Below, in pieces: positions 36,929 to 45,591 of a DNA stretch of 64,000 bases (position 1 is the stretch's first letter; the number at the start of each line of letters is the position of its first letter). The stretch covers positions 4,836,001 through 4,900,000 of the forward strand of contig NZ_CP064032.1 in NCBI RefSeq assembly GCF_049532905.1. The letters are read 5' to 3'. The stretch is from Dyella_B nitratireducens (GTDB taxonomy: Bacteria; Pseudomonadota; Gammaproteobacteria; Xanthomonadales; Rhodanobacteraceae). The notes under the pieces are model-generated. The model was given only the letters and a program-made list of their open reading frames with translations, did no database searches and was not told where the DNA came from. Position numbers and translations under genes: made by a program.

Positions 36929-37474
36929 TCAGGCGGCTGCACACCGGCCCCGGCCAGGGCGGTTTTGTGACTGCGGCTGTGGTCCGAGCTGGATGCACAA
37001 GGCCGTTTCCACCAGCGGTGCGAAATGGCGCAGCGCGCGGTGGTAGACGTCGCGCTTGAAGTTCACCACATGGGCGGCCGGGTACCAGAAATCTACCCAG
37101 CGCCACAGGTCGAATTCGGGTTTATCACAGGCATTCAGGCATAGCGCGTCTTCGCCACCCACCAGCTTCAGCAGGAACCATACCTGCTTCTGGCCGATGC
37201 ACATGGGATGCTGATGGTGGCGGATATAGCGGCTGGGCAGCTTGTAGCGCAGCCAGCCGCGGGTGCTGGCGAGCACTTCCACGTGCTGGGGCAAGAGCCC
37301 GGTTTCTTCCTGCAGCTCCCGGTACATGGCCTCCACCGGGGTTTCATCGCTGCGCATGCCGCCCTGGGGGAACTGCCAGCCGTCGCGATGGACGCGGCGC
37401 GCCCAGAACAGCCGGCCGTCTGCATTGAGCAGCACGATGCCAACATTCGGACGGTAGCCATCTGCGTCGATCAT
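36929..37474 (-). CDS. rppH: RNA pyrophosphohydrolase RppH
   Basis: A 181-residue Nudix hydrolase that removes pyrophosphate from mRNA 5' ends to start decay. DADGYRPNVGIVLLNADGRL, RVHRDGWQFPQGG, Nudix box GGMRSDETPVEAMYRELQEE, and the family-specific QVWFLLKL and FDLWRWVDFWYP are all present. Start ATG 37474 gives the normal N terminus. Slightly long, proline/arginine-rich C terminus. Confidence 0.95.
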   Translation of the reverse strand: MIDADGYRPNVGIVLLNADGRLFWARRVHRDGWQFPQGGMRSDETPVEAMYRELQEETGLLPQHVEVLASTRGWLRYKLPSRYIRHHQHPMCIGQKQVWFLLKLVGGEDALCLNACDKPEFDLWRWVDFWYPAAHVVNFKRDVYHRALRHFAPLVETALCIQLGPQPQSQNRPGRGRCAAA

Positions 37475-37661
37475 CCAGCCTCCTCGGAGCCCGTTACTGC
37501 CGTCTCTGCCAGACGTCAGCACGTACGACCCTGGATCGATTCAACCACAGCCTACAAAGCGGGAGCAAGCCGACTACTTGAACCGCAAGGGCAGCCCGAT
37601 TAAACTGCCGCGCCCCGCCTGAATAGAAGCCCGGTTCCGGATCCCGGACGGCGCACTCCTT

Positions 37662-37738
37662 GGCTATGTAGCTCAGCCGGTTAGAGCACAGCACTCATAA
37701 TGCTGGGGTCGGTGGTTCGAGTCCACCCATAGCCACCA
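37662..37738 (+). tRNA. tRNA-Met (elongator, anticodon CAU), island attachment gene
   Basis: 77 nt with acceptor GGCTATG/CATAGCC, D-arm GCTC...GAGC, anticodon stem CAGCA and loop CTCATAA, T-arm GGTGG TTCGAGT CCACC, encoded CCA. Stem sequences match elongator tRNA-Met rather than the initiator. The integrase gene begins 165 bases downstream, so this is the probable attB gene of the island. Confidence 0.95.
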
Positions 37739-37851
37739 TGTACCCATCCATCCCCGTCCAGCCAAGTCCGAGAAATCGCGCTACGTCAACGGTTTCGGGC
37801 GATTTGCTGTCTCATGTCGTCCAGCCTCGTCCATTGAAATCCAGGGCTAAC

Positions 37852-37903
37852 TGGGGGTAGGTTTAGGGGTAACTGACTTACCCCCGTAGGGTGTTACCCC
37901 CAA
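37852..37903. promoter_or_regulatory. Left integrase arm-type sites (GGGGGTA repeats)
   Basis: Direct pair tgggggtaggtttaggggta (37852-37871) and two inverted copies ttaccccc (37879 and 37894) crowd the 50 bases before the integrase start. The spacing and sequence parallel the right-end repeats at 52100. Their position suggests that the integrase also represses its own promoter. Confidence 0.6.
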
Positions 37904-39159
37904 TGGCGCTTACCGACGCCGGCATTCGCAAAGCACCTGCGCCCGACAAGCCGAAGAAAATGGCGGACGGTGGAGGCTTGTATCTCCTGGCGCATCCCAA
38001 TGGCTCGAAGTGGTGGCGGCTCAAGTACCGCTTTGGGGGTAAGGAGAAGCTGCTCTCACTGGGGACCTACCCTGACACTGGCCTGGCCGATGCGCGTACG
38101 AAGCGCGAGGCAGCACGCAAGCTGCTGGCGCAGGGGGTCGACCCTGGCGCACAGCGTAGGGCTGAAAAGGTGGCTGGTGCCGAACGCGCAGCCAACAGCT
38201 TCGAGGTGATTGCCCGCGAATGGCTGGAGGTAAAGCAGCCGGAATGGACGCCAGGCCAATTCGGCAAAGAGCGCGACCGGCTGGAAAATCACGCCTTCCC
38301 GCGGATCGGTGCCTTGCCCATTACGGACATCGGGGTGACGGAGATTCGCCCGTTGCTGATGCACCTAGTGAAGCAAGGGTACATCGAGCAGTCACATCGG
38401 CTCCGCCATCAGCTCAGCCGGGTGTTCCGGTTTGCCGTGGCCACCGAGCGTGCCAGCCGCGACCCTGCAGCTGACCTGCGCGACACGCTGCCGGCGCGCA
38501 ACCCGAAGAATCATCCGACGATCACCGATCCCGCACAGGTGGGCGAGCTCATGCGTGCGATCGATGGATTCACCGGCACGTTCCCAGTGAAGTGCGCACT
38601 GAGGTTGGCGCCGTTGTGGTTCTGCCGACCTGGCGAGATCCGCATGGCAGAGTGGTCGCACTTCGACCTGGACGGCGAGCATCCGACCTATACGGTGCCG
38701 CCGGCCAATCGCAAGCTGAAGAAGGCGGCCAAGGAGAGCGCACAGACGCCGCCACATATCGTGCCCTTGTCCAATCAGGCACTGGAGATTCTGCGCGAAC
38801 TGTACCCGCTAACGGGCCATGGGAAATATCTCTTCCCCGGCGGGCGCGATCCTAGGCGTCATATGTCAGATGGGGCCATCAATGCCGCGCTGGCCAGGAT
38901 TGGCTACAAAGGCATCATCACCGGGCACGGTTTCCGCCATATGGCGCGTACCTTGCTCGGGGAAATGGGGTGGAGTGCAGAGGCCCTGGAGCGTCAGTTA
39001 TCGCACAAGGAGCCCGGCGTGGCCGGTGTTTACAACAAGGCGCAGCACCTTCTGGAGCGTCGGAAGATCATGCAGGCGTGGGCCAACTACCTTGATGGAT
39101 TGCGGGATGGCGGCGACGTGATAGCAATTAACGGCAGGATTGCCAGTACCGGTGGCTAG
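37903..39159 (+). CDS. Tyrosine recombinase/integrase (DUF4102 arm-binding type)
   Basis: A 418-residue integrase. N-terminal DUF4102 arm-DNA-binding domain (GGGLYLLAHPNGSKWWRLKY ... LSLGTYPDTGLADAR), SAM-like core-binding domain (residues 100-190), and a catalytic domain with the active-site Arg in WFCRPGEIRMAEW, HGFRHMARTLL (H-x-x-R) and the nucleophile Tyr in GVAGVYNKAQH. Enzymes of this type insert into tRNA 3' ends. ATG 37903 is preferred; GTG 37891 would add four residues. Confidence 0.93.
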   Translation: MALTDAGIRKAPAPDKPKKMADGGGLYLLAHPNGSKWWRLKYRFGGKEKLLSLGTYPDTGLADARTKREAARKLLAQGVDPGAQRRAEKVAGAERAANSFEVIAREWLEVKQPEWTPGQFGKERDRLENHAFPRIGALPITDIGVTEIRPLLMHLVKQGYIEQSHRLRHQLSRVFRFAVATERASRDPAADLRDTLPARNPKNHPTITDPAQVGELMRAIDGFTGTFPVKCALRLAPLWFCRPGEIRMAEWSHFDLDGEHPTYTVPPANRKLKKAAKESAQTPPHIVPLSNQALEILRELYPLTGHGKYLFPGGRDPRRHMSDGAINAALARIGYKGIITGHGFRHMARTLLGEMGWSAEALERQLSHKEPGVAGVYNKAQHLLERRKIMQAWANYLDGLRDGGDVIAINGRIASTGG

Positions 39160-39346
39160 ATGCCTTACGACGGGTGACAAGTCTCAATCCTTGAGAGATC
39201 GTTTTGGAATCATGTTGATCATGTTCCACGCACTTGTTTCACAGGTTAGTATCTCCACATTGGGGGTGATTGCCTGCTGAAATGTCCTAGTTCTTTTCAA
39301 GACTCGGCCCCCTAAGGTAGCTTTGGATGGCAACACGGAGGGGGCC

Positions 39347-39736
39347 GTGGGTAGTAAGTCGAGTGGTGGAAACCGCAAAACGACGATTGATCGTCGTGTA
39401 ACTTGGGCACAAGCGTTTCGAGACATCTTTGTCGCTGCGCTGAATAAAGGCCAGTTGCTGCCAGTAACAATGTCCTTTGGATTGTTAATTTGGCTTTGGC
39501 GTATGGATGCATCCGCTTTGCCAGGCGTGTGGTATGACTTCCGAGCACTGCTGCTCCGTCATGAAATCGTCGGGTACGTGTTGTGGATAGTCACCTTGCT
39601 TGGGTGGATCGCTCATGCGCGATTTGTCAAAGGAACGACAGATGCGGAAAGTGGTCGAATCGGGAAGGAGAAGACGAGTCTTCAAGAGAAGCTGGCGGCA
39701 CGAAGCTTTTCTTCTAGCCGGAACTTAGGAGATTGA
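39347..39736 (+). CDS. Small two-helix membrane protein of the island
   Basis: A 129-residue protein with two hydrophobic helices (LLPVTMSFGLLIWLW and IVGYVLWIVTLLGWIAHA) joined by a short loop, and polar ends rich in Lys/Arg. GTG 39347 directly follows GGAGGGGG at the right spacing, so I prefer it to the TTG at 39323. It ends two bases before the next gene. No family recognised. Confidence 0.7.
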   Translation: MGSKSSGGNRKTTIDRRVTWAQAFRDIFVAALNKGQLLPVTMSFGLLIWLWRMDASALPGVWYDFRALLLRHEIVGYVLWIVTLLGWIAHARFVKGTTDAESGRIGKEKTSLQEKLAARSFSSSRNLGD

Positions 39737-39737
39737 C

Positions 39738-40265
39738 ATGGAATACCTAATTGCCTCACTCGTGATCCTGTCAGTTTGGCATTACATGTACGAAAACATC
39801 GTGTTGCCGGCTATTCATACGAGCTCGCGGAATAAATTCTTTTCCTTGCGTGATGAGTTGCGCCAGCTCTACATCGACGATCCTGCAATAGACGGGCAAG
39901 CGTTCAATGTTGCACATGAGGGAATTAACACGGCTATCTTTTCCGTTGATAGGATAGATTTGTCGATGCAATTCAGGTTGCAGCGACGCTTTGTCACCGA
40001 TAGTGCCTTCAAAAATAGAGTGATGGCGCGCGAGAAGATCATCAAGGAAACTTCGAGTGCCGAGATCAGAGACATTGTTCGCCGCGCAAACGAATACCTA
40101 CGCGACGCCTTCGTCTATAACTCCAGTGCATGGTTTATATACATCATTCCAATTGCCTTGGTTGTTGTGTTTTCGCAGCAAATAATGAAAGGCGCGCGCG
40201 AGCTCTTTTCGCTCTCAGAAACGGACGCGGGAAGGATGTTCGGAATTCAACAAGCGATGGCCTAA
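39738..40265 (+). CDS. Membrane protein with hydrophobic segments at both ends
   Basis: A 175-residue protein: an N-terminal helix (YLIASLVILSVWHYM), a soluble middle of about 110 residues, and a C-terminal helix (WFIYIIPIALVVVFS). The middle is mostly helical and charged. Good RBS (AGGAG) upstream. It is the second gene of a pair and is followed by a terminator. Function unknown. Confidence 0.7.
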   Translation: MEYLIASLVILSVWHYMYENIVLPAIHTSSRNKFFSLRDELRQLYIDDPAIDGQAFNVAHEGINTAIFSVDRIDLSMQFRLQRRFVTDSAFKNRVMAREKIIKETSSAEIRDIVRRANEYLRDAFVYNSSAWFIYIIPIALVVVFSQQIMKGARELFSLSETDAGRMFGIQQAMA

Positions 40266-40269
40266 AAAG

Positions 40270-40293
40270 AACCCTGCTCCGGCGGGGTTTTTC
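40270..40293 (+). terminator. Intrinsic terminator
   Basis: Stem accctgc/gcggggt (one T.G pair) with loop tccg, then TTTTT, five bases after the stop of the preceding gene; an A-run on the other side could make it act in both directions. Confidence 0.7.
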
Positions 40294-40331
40294 ATGCTCG
40301 AATGGCGGCAACTAATGAAACTGGTGGAGTC

Positions 40332-40952
40332 ATGGATGGCACATACAACCAACGGCTAAAAGGCATTTGGTCGAAGGAGTTGCAAGAAAGCTACAAGACC
40401 GCAGCCAGTGTTGCTCTGATCGTCGGATGCTCAACGATATTTGCCGTAAAAGTTGATTGGGACACTCTGGTTAAGCTTGTGATGTCTGTCGTAGACGTCA
40501 AACCGATGCTTTTCTTCCTGCTATGTTGGTGCGTTGCTAGAATTTTTGAACTCGTAAGGGCCACCTTTTTCGCGGCAGAGATAGAAGAGAGTTCTTTTTC
40601 GCGTCGCTTGAGAAAGGCAACATCCGACGCCGCATCCATCATGGTTGGCGCCTTCATCGGTGCAGTGGGCGCAATCTACATAAGCACCTCCGAGTCTTGT
40701 GCACATGTGGGCGGTGGGGCAGCTCTGTTCCTTTTGTTGCTGGCGGTTTGCGCTCCAGTGGTGTTCGCCACCGGTGCATTTGATTTGACCGCTTCTGGAA
40801 TAACAAAGCGATCGGCATCATGGATTACGGTGTCAGTCTTGCTATTTGTCACAATCTGGACTGCGCATAATGTTGTGAAGAAAGAGTCGCAGCCGCACAA
40901 ACCTGTCTGTCCGGCGCAAAGCGCTTCTTCTGTCACGACACCAGTTCACTAA
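40332..40952 (+). CDS. Four-helix membrane protein of the island
   Basis: A 206-residue protein with four hydrophobic segments (AASVALIVGCSTIFAVKV; MLFFLLCWCVARIFELV; AALFLLLLAVCAPVVFATGA; WITVSVLLFVTIWTA). Start at ATG 40332 preceded by GGTGGAG; the frame extends upstream by 10 codons without a good RBS. No family recognised. Its similarity in kind to the two preceding small membrane proteins suggests one cargo module. Confidence 0.65.
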   Translation: MDGTYNQRLKGIWSKELQESYKTAASVALIVGCSTIFAVKVDWDTLVKLVMSVVDVKPMLFFLLCWCVARIFELVRATFFAAEIEESSFSRRLRKATSDAASIMVGAFIGAVGAIYISTSESCAHVGGGAALFLLLLAVCAPVVFATGAFDLTASGITKRSASWITVSVLLFVTIWTAHNVVKKESQPHKPVCPAQSASSVTTPVH

Positions 40953-41025
40953 GATCCGCTAGGCAAGAAGTGGTCCGATCACATGGCAAGGCACCCTGAA
41001 GACTGCTTTTGCTCTCTTCGTTGTC

Positions 41026-41145
41026 ATGTGCGTGTTGATTAGAAATCAGTTCGTTCGCCGCAAAGCGCACAAGAAGAGTATGAAGGAAATTTGGTCAGCC
41101 TGGCGGGAAGAGAGGCGCAGTAACAGGTGTCATCGAATAGACTAG
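41026..41145 (+). pseudogene. Small open frame, possible gene remnant
   Basis: A frame open from 40963 to 41145 encodes a hydrophobic stretch then RKAHKKSMKEIWSAWREERR, protein-like in composition. The only ATG (41026) lies in the middle and would give 39 residues without a ribosome-binding site. It looks like the end of a lost small membrane protein. Low certainty. Confidence 0.25.
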
Positions 41146-41177
41146 ATCATCGTTCCGGCCACGAAGGGGGGCATGGC

Positions 41178-41687
41178 ATGAAGCTGGTAAAGATAGCTTG
41201 GCTCGTTGCTGCTTGCCTTTTACTATCGTCGTGTCTTCCACCCATATATAAGTCACTGCCTGCCAGCAGTGACACGGCCGCCATATTTCTGTCCGGCAAT
41301 TCCAATTACTCGAGTGTTGGTCAGATATACGACCATTCCGAAACATGCTCAGGACGAAAGTGGGTATATGGCGGCATCGCGGGTGCGCCCAAATGGATCA
41401 ACGTAAGGGGCGGCGAGCCGGTCACCATTTCTATCAGCGTGGGTACTGGAGCGACAGTCTCCGGATCGAACATCGTCAATCACATATGCACAGGAATGGC
41501 CACATTCACGCCCAGTAGCGGGCGGCGATATGTTGCACAGGCGGTCACCAGTGGCGGTATTCAGCACTGCGGCTTGATCGTCGACGAGGTCGGTCAGGAT
41601 GGTCAAAATGCAGGCAGGGTTGGAGTAACCCAGCGCATCTTTAAGCTGGCAGAGACCGATCACTCCTCGTGGTGTAAGGCACTCTAG
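41178..41687 (+). CDS. Lipoprotein, unknown function
   Basis: A 169-residue protein with a type II signal peptide (KIAWLVAACLLLSSC, lipobox LSSC). The mature part contains several Cys (HSETCSGRKW, NHICTGMA, IQHCGLIVD) and a beta-rich pattern. ATG 41178 with GGGGGGC upstream is preferred. No family recognised; placed in the envelope by the lipobox. Confidence 0.72.
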   Translation: MKLVKIAWLVAACLLLSSCLPPIYKSLPASSDTAAIFLSGNSNYSSVGQIYDHSETCSGRKWVYGGIAGAPKWINVRGGEPVTISISVGTGATVSGSNIVNHICTGMATFTPSSGRRYVAQAVTSGGIQHCGLIVDEVGQDGQNAGRVGVTQRIFKLAETDHSSWCKAL

Positions 41688-41995
41688 TCTGCTCTCAGTG
41701 CACCAATCGTTCTGCTGAAGCTCGCCGAATGCTTGAGCTGCGCTACCTTGTCTCTGCGCCAGTTCATTAACTTGCTTCGAAACGAGCACAATGAACCTTT
41801 GGGCAGGCAGCGGTACGATCACTAGCGAAGCCCCCTTTTTATGACATCTGCTCACTGGACGATATGATCGGTGTTTGCTCGCGACTCAATCGCTGGCCCC
41901 GTGAGGCGGAGATGAGTCGGCTTGAGTTGAGCCTCCACCTTCGACCCAAAACAGACCTAAAGTAGGCGTCATCTATTGCTGTTGGGGTGATAAGA
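41688..41995. other. Gap with no gene seen
   Basis: 308 bases between the lipoprotein gene and the EF-Ts-like gene. No codon-biased frame; the minus-strand frame over 41349-41855 is mostly antisense to the lipoprotein. No hairpin with a T-run was found. Confidence 0.4.
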
Positions 41996-42355
41996 ATGCC
42001 CATCTATCGAGTTTTGCACTCTTACGTCCATCTCGGCCGAATTGGGGTTCTTGCTGAATTTGGTTGCGATTCGGATTTCGTGGCGAAATCTGCGAAATTT
42101 CGAACATTCATTAATGATGTGACGATGCATATCGCTGCCAATGCGGCAACGGATCTTGAATCGTTACATGCAGAGCCATTTTTCAAAGATGATTCTCGAA
42201 CAGTACGCGACATGCTGGACGAGGCGTCGCGTCAGTTTAGGGAGGGCATCTGTGTGTTACGGTTTGTTCGCTGGTCAGTCGATGATTACGAACGCCCCTT
42301 TGAATCTACGTCGCCACGAAGTCCTGCAGTAATTTATCGAATTGGCCATCGCTAG
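41996..42355 (+). CDS. Stand-alone shortened elongation factor Ts-like protein
   Basis: A 119-residue protein whose residues 5-50 resemble the N-subdomain of the EF-Ts core: LGRIGVLAEFGCDSDFVAKS (compare GRIGVLVE...TDFVAK in EF-Ts), keeping the Asp-Phe pair (27-28) that in EF-Ts enters the EF-Tu Mg2+ site. Residues 62-95 (EPFFKDDSRTVRDMLDEASR ... RFVRW) match the last conserved segment of EF-Ts. Missing are the N-terminal UBA-like ribosome/EF-Tu domain and the central coiled-coil/C-subdomain (full EF-Ts is about 290 residues). ATG 41996 has GGGGTGAT upstream. Most likely it binds EF-Tu; role in the island unknown. Confidence 0.78.
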   Translation: MPIYRVLHSYVHLGRIGVLAEFGCDSDFVAKSAKFRTFINDVTMHIAANAATDLESLHAEPFFKDDSRTVRDMLDEASRQFREGICVLRFVRWSVDDYERPFESTSPRSPAVIYRIGHR

Positions 42356-42513
42356 TTTGACTTCGCGCATACATTCGATACGATGTATCGCAGAGTTTTG
42401 TGATAGTTGAGTGTCCGGACGTGCGCGCGAGGTTGGCGCAACGGCATCGATGAAAATTGAAAAATGCGGCGACGACGAAGCGGATACTTTCCGTTTCATC
42501 GTCGCCGTTTCGC

Positions 42514-42732
42514 TTATGGCGTGTTGGGCACGTTCTTCTTGAAGACAGTCATGCCTGCGGCGGGTGCCGCGAGCGTGGTGGGCGTGAAGGTGCACTGCGA
42601 TGCGCATGTGCCCGCGTTAGTCGACAGAGTCAGGTTGCTGCCGTTGCTCCACACCAGATCGGCAAGGCCGTCGTGGTTGTAGTCATCGACGGCGACAATG
42701 GTGGTGGATTCCGCGATCGCCCCGTCTGACAT
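42514..42732 (-). pseudogene. Fragment of an FG-GAP/VCBS-repeat protein
   Basis: 72 residues with one clear FG-GAP unit (VAVDDYNHDGLADLVWSNG) and a C-terminal strand pair ending TVFKKNVPNTP. In intact proteins this repeat occurs in long secreted or surface beta-propellers. Nothing upstream continues it, so it is a remnant of the 3' end of a larger gene. Confidence 0.6.
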
Positions 42733-43262
42733 GTGGCGCCTGGCCTCGCCTGACTTTCCTTAAGTCACACGGGGAGCGTGGATCGCAGTAAGTTGCGATC
42801 CATCGGTGATACGGCCAAGATTCCCCTGCCAAATCCTGTCACGCAAGAAGCTGACGTCGCAAGTATCACCAATGGAATGTTGCGCGCGGAATCGGCAAGA
42901 CCTGCTTCGCTAATGTCCACTTCGACTCGAAGCGGACCTTCCCAGCCGCAGACGGTTATCCGTGTACTTGCGAGCGAGTGCTTACTGTAGGAGTTCGCCT
43001 ACAACAGAAAGCGAAGGCCCCTGATAGCCGAGTCTCATGCAGTCGCACAGAATAACCCTGTGCCCCGTGAGTCCCGCCGACATTCGGCTGGTGACACGGA
43101 TGTCAGTCGCAACAGGATGTCGCGATCCGACGAGTGGGGCATCATGCACAGGACGTGTCCAAAGCCCCGGCAATGCTGGGGCTTTGCTTTTTGGTGTTGA
43201 TGCACGGGACCTCAACCAATGATCACCACCCGCGCAACACGGCAGTGACCTAGGGGCTAGTT
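42733..43262. other. Gap of 530 bases containing only a terminator-like hairpin
   Basis: No supportable gene on either strand. The hairpin aaagcccc/ggggcttt (43161-43168, 43178-43185) followed by gctttttgg is listed separately. Confidence 0.4.
43160..43192 (+). terminator. Intrinsic terminator
   Basis: Stem aaagcccc/ggggcttt, loop ggcaatgct, then CTTTTT. No gene is recognisable just upstream, consistent with a deleted or decayed gene. Confidence 0.7.
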
Positions 43263-43607
43263 ATGCGGCGTCTCATGCATTTCCTCATCATTGCCTCAAC
43301 AGCCCTTCTTGGAGGGTGCACGTTGACCGACACTGATCGGCACAGATTAGCCTTTCTCGAATTTCTCGCGGGGCCACTGGATATTCCGCTCGCAATCTAC
43401 TTCGTATGGGACAGCGCGCGAATAGTGAAAAGGGGATTTACTCGCGCGCGCGGAGGTGGAATATTCACCCGGCGCAACTCGCCTGAAGCATTCTGGAGTG
43501 ACGTGATCTTCGAGCGTGTATTAGCAGGCGTGTTCGCTGTGACTGGCACGACCTATTGGGTGTTAACCCTGGCAGGAACGATCCAATGGGTATGGCGATG
43601 GTTGTAG
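43263..43607 (+). CDS. Small lipoprotein/membrane protein
   Basis: A 114-residue protein with a lipobox (FLIIASTALLGGC), a second hydrophobic helix (AFLEFLAGPLDIPLAIYFVW) and a C-terminal one (VLAGVFAVTGTTYWVLTLAG). ATG 43263 has a GGGG-rich upstream region. No family recognised. Confidence 0.65.
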   Translation: MRRLMHFLIIASTALLGGCTLTDTDRHRLAFLEFLAGPLDIPLAIYFVWDSARIVKRGFTRARGGGIFTRRNSPEAFWSDVIFERVLAGVFAVTGTTYWVLTLAGTIQWVWRWL

Positions 43608-43662
43608 TGCTGCAGGGGCTGGCGGCCGGCAAAGCGGACACCTTTCTAGGATAGGATTTGCC

Positions 43663-44157
43663 ATGCGCCGCATGAAAGTTCTTATCGTTGCTGGAGCCAT
43701 ATTGATGACTGGCTGCGCCACTGTTGACCTAGCTCGAGTCAAGCTTGTTGTCGAACCAGTGTCCCAGATTTGCGGTATCTCGGATCGAGAGATTCCTGTG
43801 CACATAGCTGTACGCAACGACAGTCGGGGAAAGTTAAAGATTGAGGTTGATTCCGAGTCACCTCCGTACGTCCTCAACGGGTTCAGTTACAAAATACTCG
43901 ATGATGGCGGCACGACTGATTGGAGACATGGTCCGGGCTCACATCCACCAGTGCAATTGCTCACATTATCTATCGGACCTGGTGACTCGACTGAACTAGT
44001 GGCTTCGCTATATGACCTGACGAGCGAAGACTATGGCAAGAGTTTCAAGATCCAGTTTACGGATGTGGCTGACCACATATTTTTCTCAAGTTCATTCAAG
44101 GCATGTAAGGAGTCGCACATTGTCGTGCAAGGCAACTTGGCGAAACTCGCGCTTTAG
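43663..44157 (+). CDS. Lipoprotein, unknown function
   Basis: A 164-residue protein with signal peptide and lipobox KVLIVAGAILMTGC. The mature part is beta-rich with one Cys pair candidate (QICGISDRE; SFKACKESH), suggesting an Ig-like periplasmic domain. Its stop overlaps by four bases the 3' end of the converging propeller gene. Function unknown. Confidence 0.7.
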   Translation: MRRMKVLIVAGAILMTGCATVDLARVKLVVEPVSQICGISDREIPVHIAVRNDSRGKLKIEVDSESPPYVLNGFSYKILDDGGTTDWRHGPGSHPPVQLLTLSIGPGDSTELVASLYDLTSEDYGKSFKIQFTDVADHIFFSSSFKACKESHIVVQGNLAKLAL

Positions 44158-45251
44158 TTTCGACAAACGCCTGGAATTTGAACGTGGCGCTCATTGAATT
44201 GGCCGGGAACCTGCTGGAGCTTCACAGCCAATGGGAAAGTCCCTCCTCGGCTCTTGTAAACCGTCATGTCGATCGTGCCGTCTGGCGCCAAACGCGGTGG
44301 AACTATCCATTGGTGATTGGTTGCTGGACCATCACTCCCCGGTATCTTGAAGTAATCAATAAAGCTTCCGTCATTTCCAAGTACAGCGACACCCAAAGCG
44401 TTTGATATGACCACGTTCCCGTTTAGCATAATAAGAGGGCCAAATGTCAACCCGCCCTCACTCGGCATCACATACTTGGTCTTCAACAACCCATCTTGGC
44501 TCAGCAGTTGGACAGAATCGTCATCTGTGAGCACTACAGTCCCATCAGCCTCAACGGCTGGCTGAGAGAAACTCCCGGGCCGGTCCGAGATAATGTTTTG
44601 GACGCTACCATCTGAATTGACTACATAGATACTTCCGTTGGTGCTTCCAAAAACGCTAGTGTCGTCACCCATAACGGCTGCAGAAAATACAGTTACGTTG
44701 TTTTTCGGCACGAATGTGAACGTATTGCCATTCGGACGCACAAACAGGTAGCCGCCATTCAATGGAAGCAACGTGGTTCCATCACTCAAGAATTGAGGCT
44801 GTGCACCGTTTGTCGCGCCATTCCCCCCGGAGTATGGTCCGTTGATGTGACCATCGGTATAGGCAACGAACATCAATACAGGACCGTTCCATACTTTCCT
44901 CCCCACAAGCACGGCGACACCCGTCTTGGAAAAAGTCGCCACTGCTCCGAATCCAGGTTGCAGGGCCGCACTGGACTTGGTGACGCCACGCGCGTCTTTA
45001 CATAAAACTCTTTCGTAGTTATGCGCGCGATCTGAATTCAAGAGAGCACATGTGCCTCCATCTGCAAGCTGCACCGATGCAAGCTGCATTGAATCCGAAT
45101 GCTGATCTGGCAGAGCTACGAATGGAACTTCTGCGAGTTGATATTTCGGCACCTGAATGGTCTTAAAGCATCGTTCGTCGGCTGCCTGAGTCGGTCTTAA
45201 AAAAAGAGCAACTGAGGTCAGAACTGCAATCGCGATTGACTTCCCAAGCAT
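44154..45251 (-). CDS. Secreted beta-propeller-like protein
   Basis: A 365-residue exported protein (signal peptide SIAIAVLTSVALFLRPTQAA). The body has repeated four-strand blades of the type DGTVVLTDDDSVQLLSQDGL, NGSIYVVNSDGSVQNIISDR and NGNVVISNALGVAVLGNDGS, like PQQ/outer-membrane-factor propellers, though without the PQQ AxDxxTG signature. Cys pairs at both ends may form a disulfide. Ligand unknown. AT-richer than the core genes. Confidence 0.7.
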   Translation of the reverse strand: MLGKSIAIAVLTSVALFLRPTQAADERCFKTIQVPKYQLAEVPFVALPDQHSDSMQLASVQLADGGTCALLNSDRAHNYERVLCKDARGVTKSSAALQPGFGAVATFSKTGVAVLVGRKVWNGPVLMFVAYTDGHINGPYSGGNGATNGAQPQFLSDGTTLLPLNGGYLFVRPNGNTFTFVPKNNVTVFSAAVMGDDTSVFGSTNGSIYVVNSDGSVQNIISDRPGSFSQPAVEADGTVVLTDDDSVQLLSQDGLLKTKYVMPSEGGLTFGPLIMLNGNVVISNALGVAVLGNDGSFIDYFKIPGSDGPATNHQWIVPPRLAPDGTIDMTVYKSRGGTFPLAVKLQQVPGQFNERHVQIPGVCRN

Positions 45252-45378
45252 GGCATCCCCCTTCGGTTGTCCTAAGGCCCCTTACATATCGCGACAAAAG
45301 AACGGCAGCTCGCCACTGAAACGTCGGCACTGTTACCTCAGCCGGTCGCCAACGAATCTGGCGGTCTATCGTATAGCG

Positions 45379-45591
45379 CTAATCGATCGCTTTATTCGGA
45401 TGCCACGGTTTTGGCGCAATTTTGGTCTCAACTTCTGAACCTATACCGATAGCTGCGCGAGTGACTACAGGCCAGCCATGGGCATCGACGTAATGTCGGA
45501 TTCCATTCCGCACCAAGAACTCGACCTGTTTGCGCTTCAGGCGGGTGCGAGTCACCTCGGCGAGCTCGTCGCAGTACAGGCAAAGGCTCAT
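45379..45591 (-). CDS. DUF4224 family protein (phage/island regulator)
   Basis: A 70-residue protein matching DUF4224: CDELAEVTRTRLKRKQVEFL then VRNGIRHYVDAHGWPVV. These small proteins occur near integrases and excisionases of phages and islands and probably bind DNA. ATG 45591 lies inside the 3' end of the upstream zinc-ribbon ORF in another frame, an overlap of about 160 bases. Confidence 0.75.
   Translation of the reverse strand: MSLCLYCDELAEVTRTRLKRKQVEFLVRNGIRHYVDAHGWPVVTRAAIGIGSEVETKIAPKPWHPNKAID

Noticed and set aside
41349..41855. 168-codon minus-strand frame
   Set aside because: Mostly antisense to the lipoprotein at 41178, no ribosome-binding site or motif.
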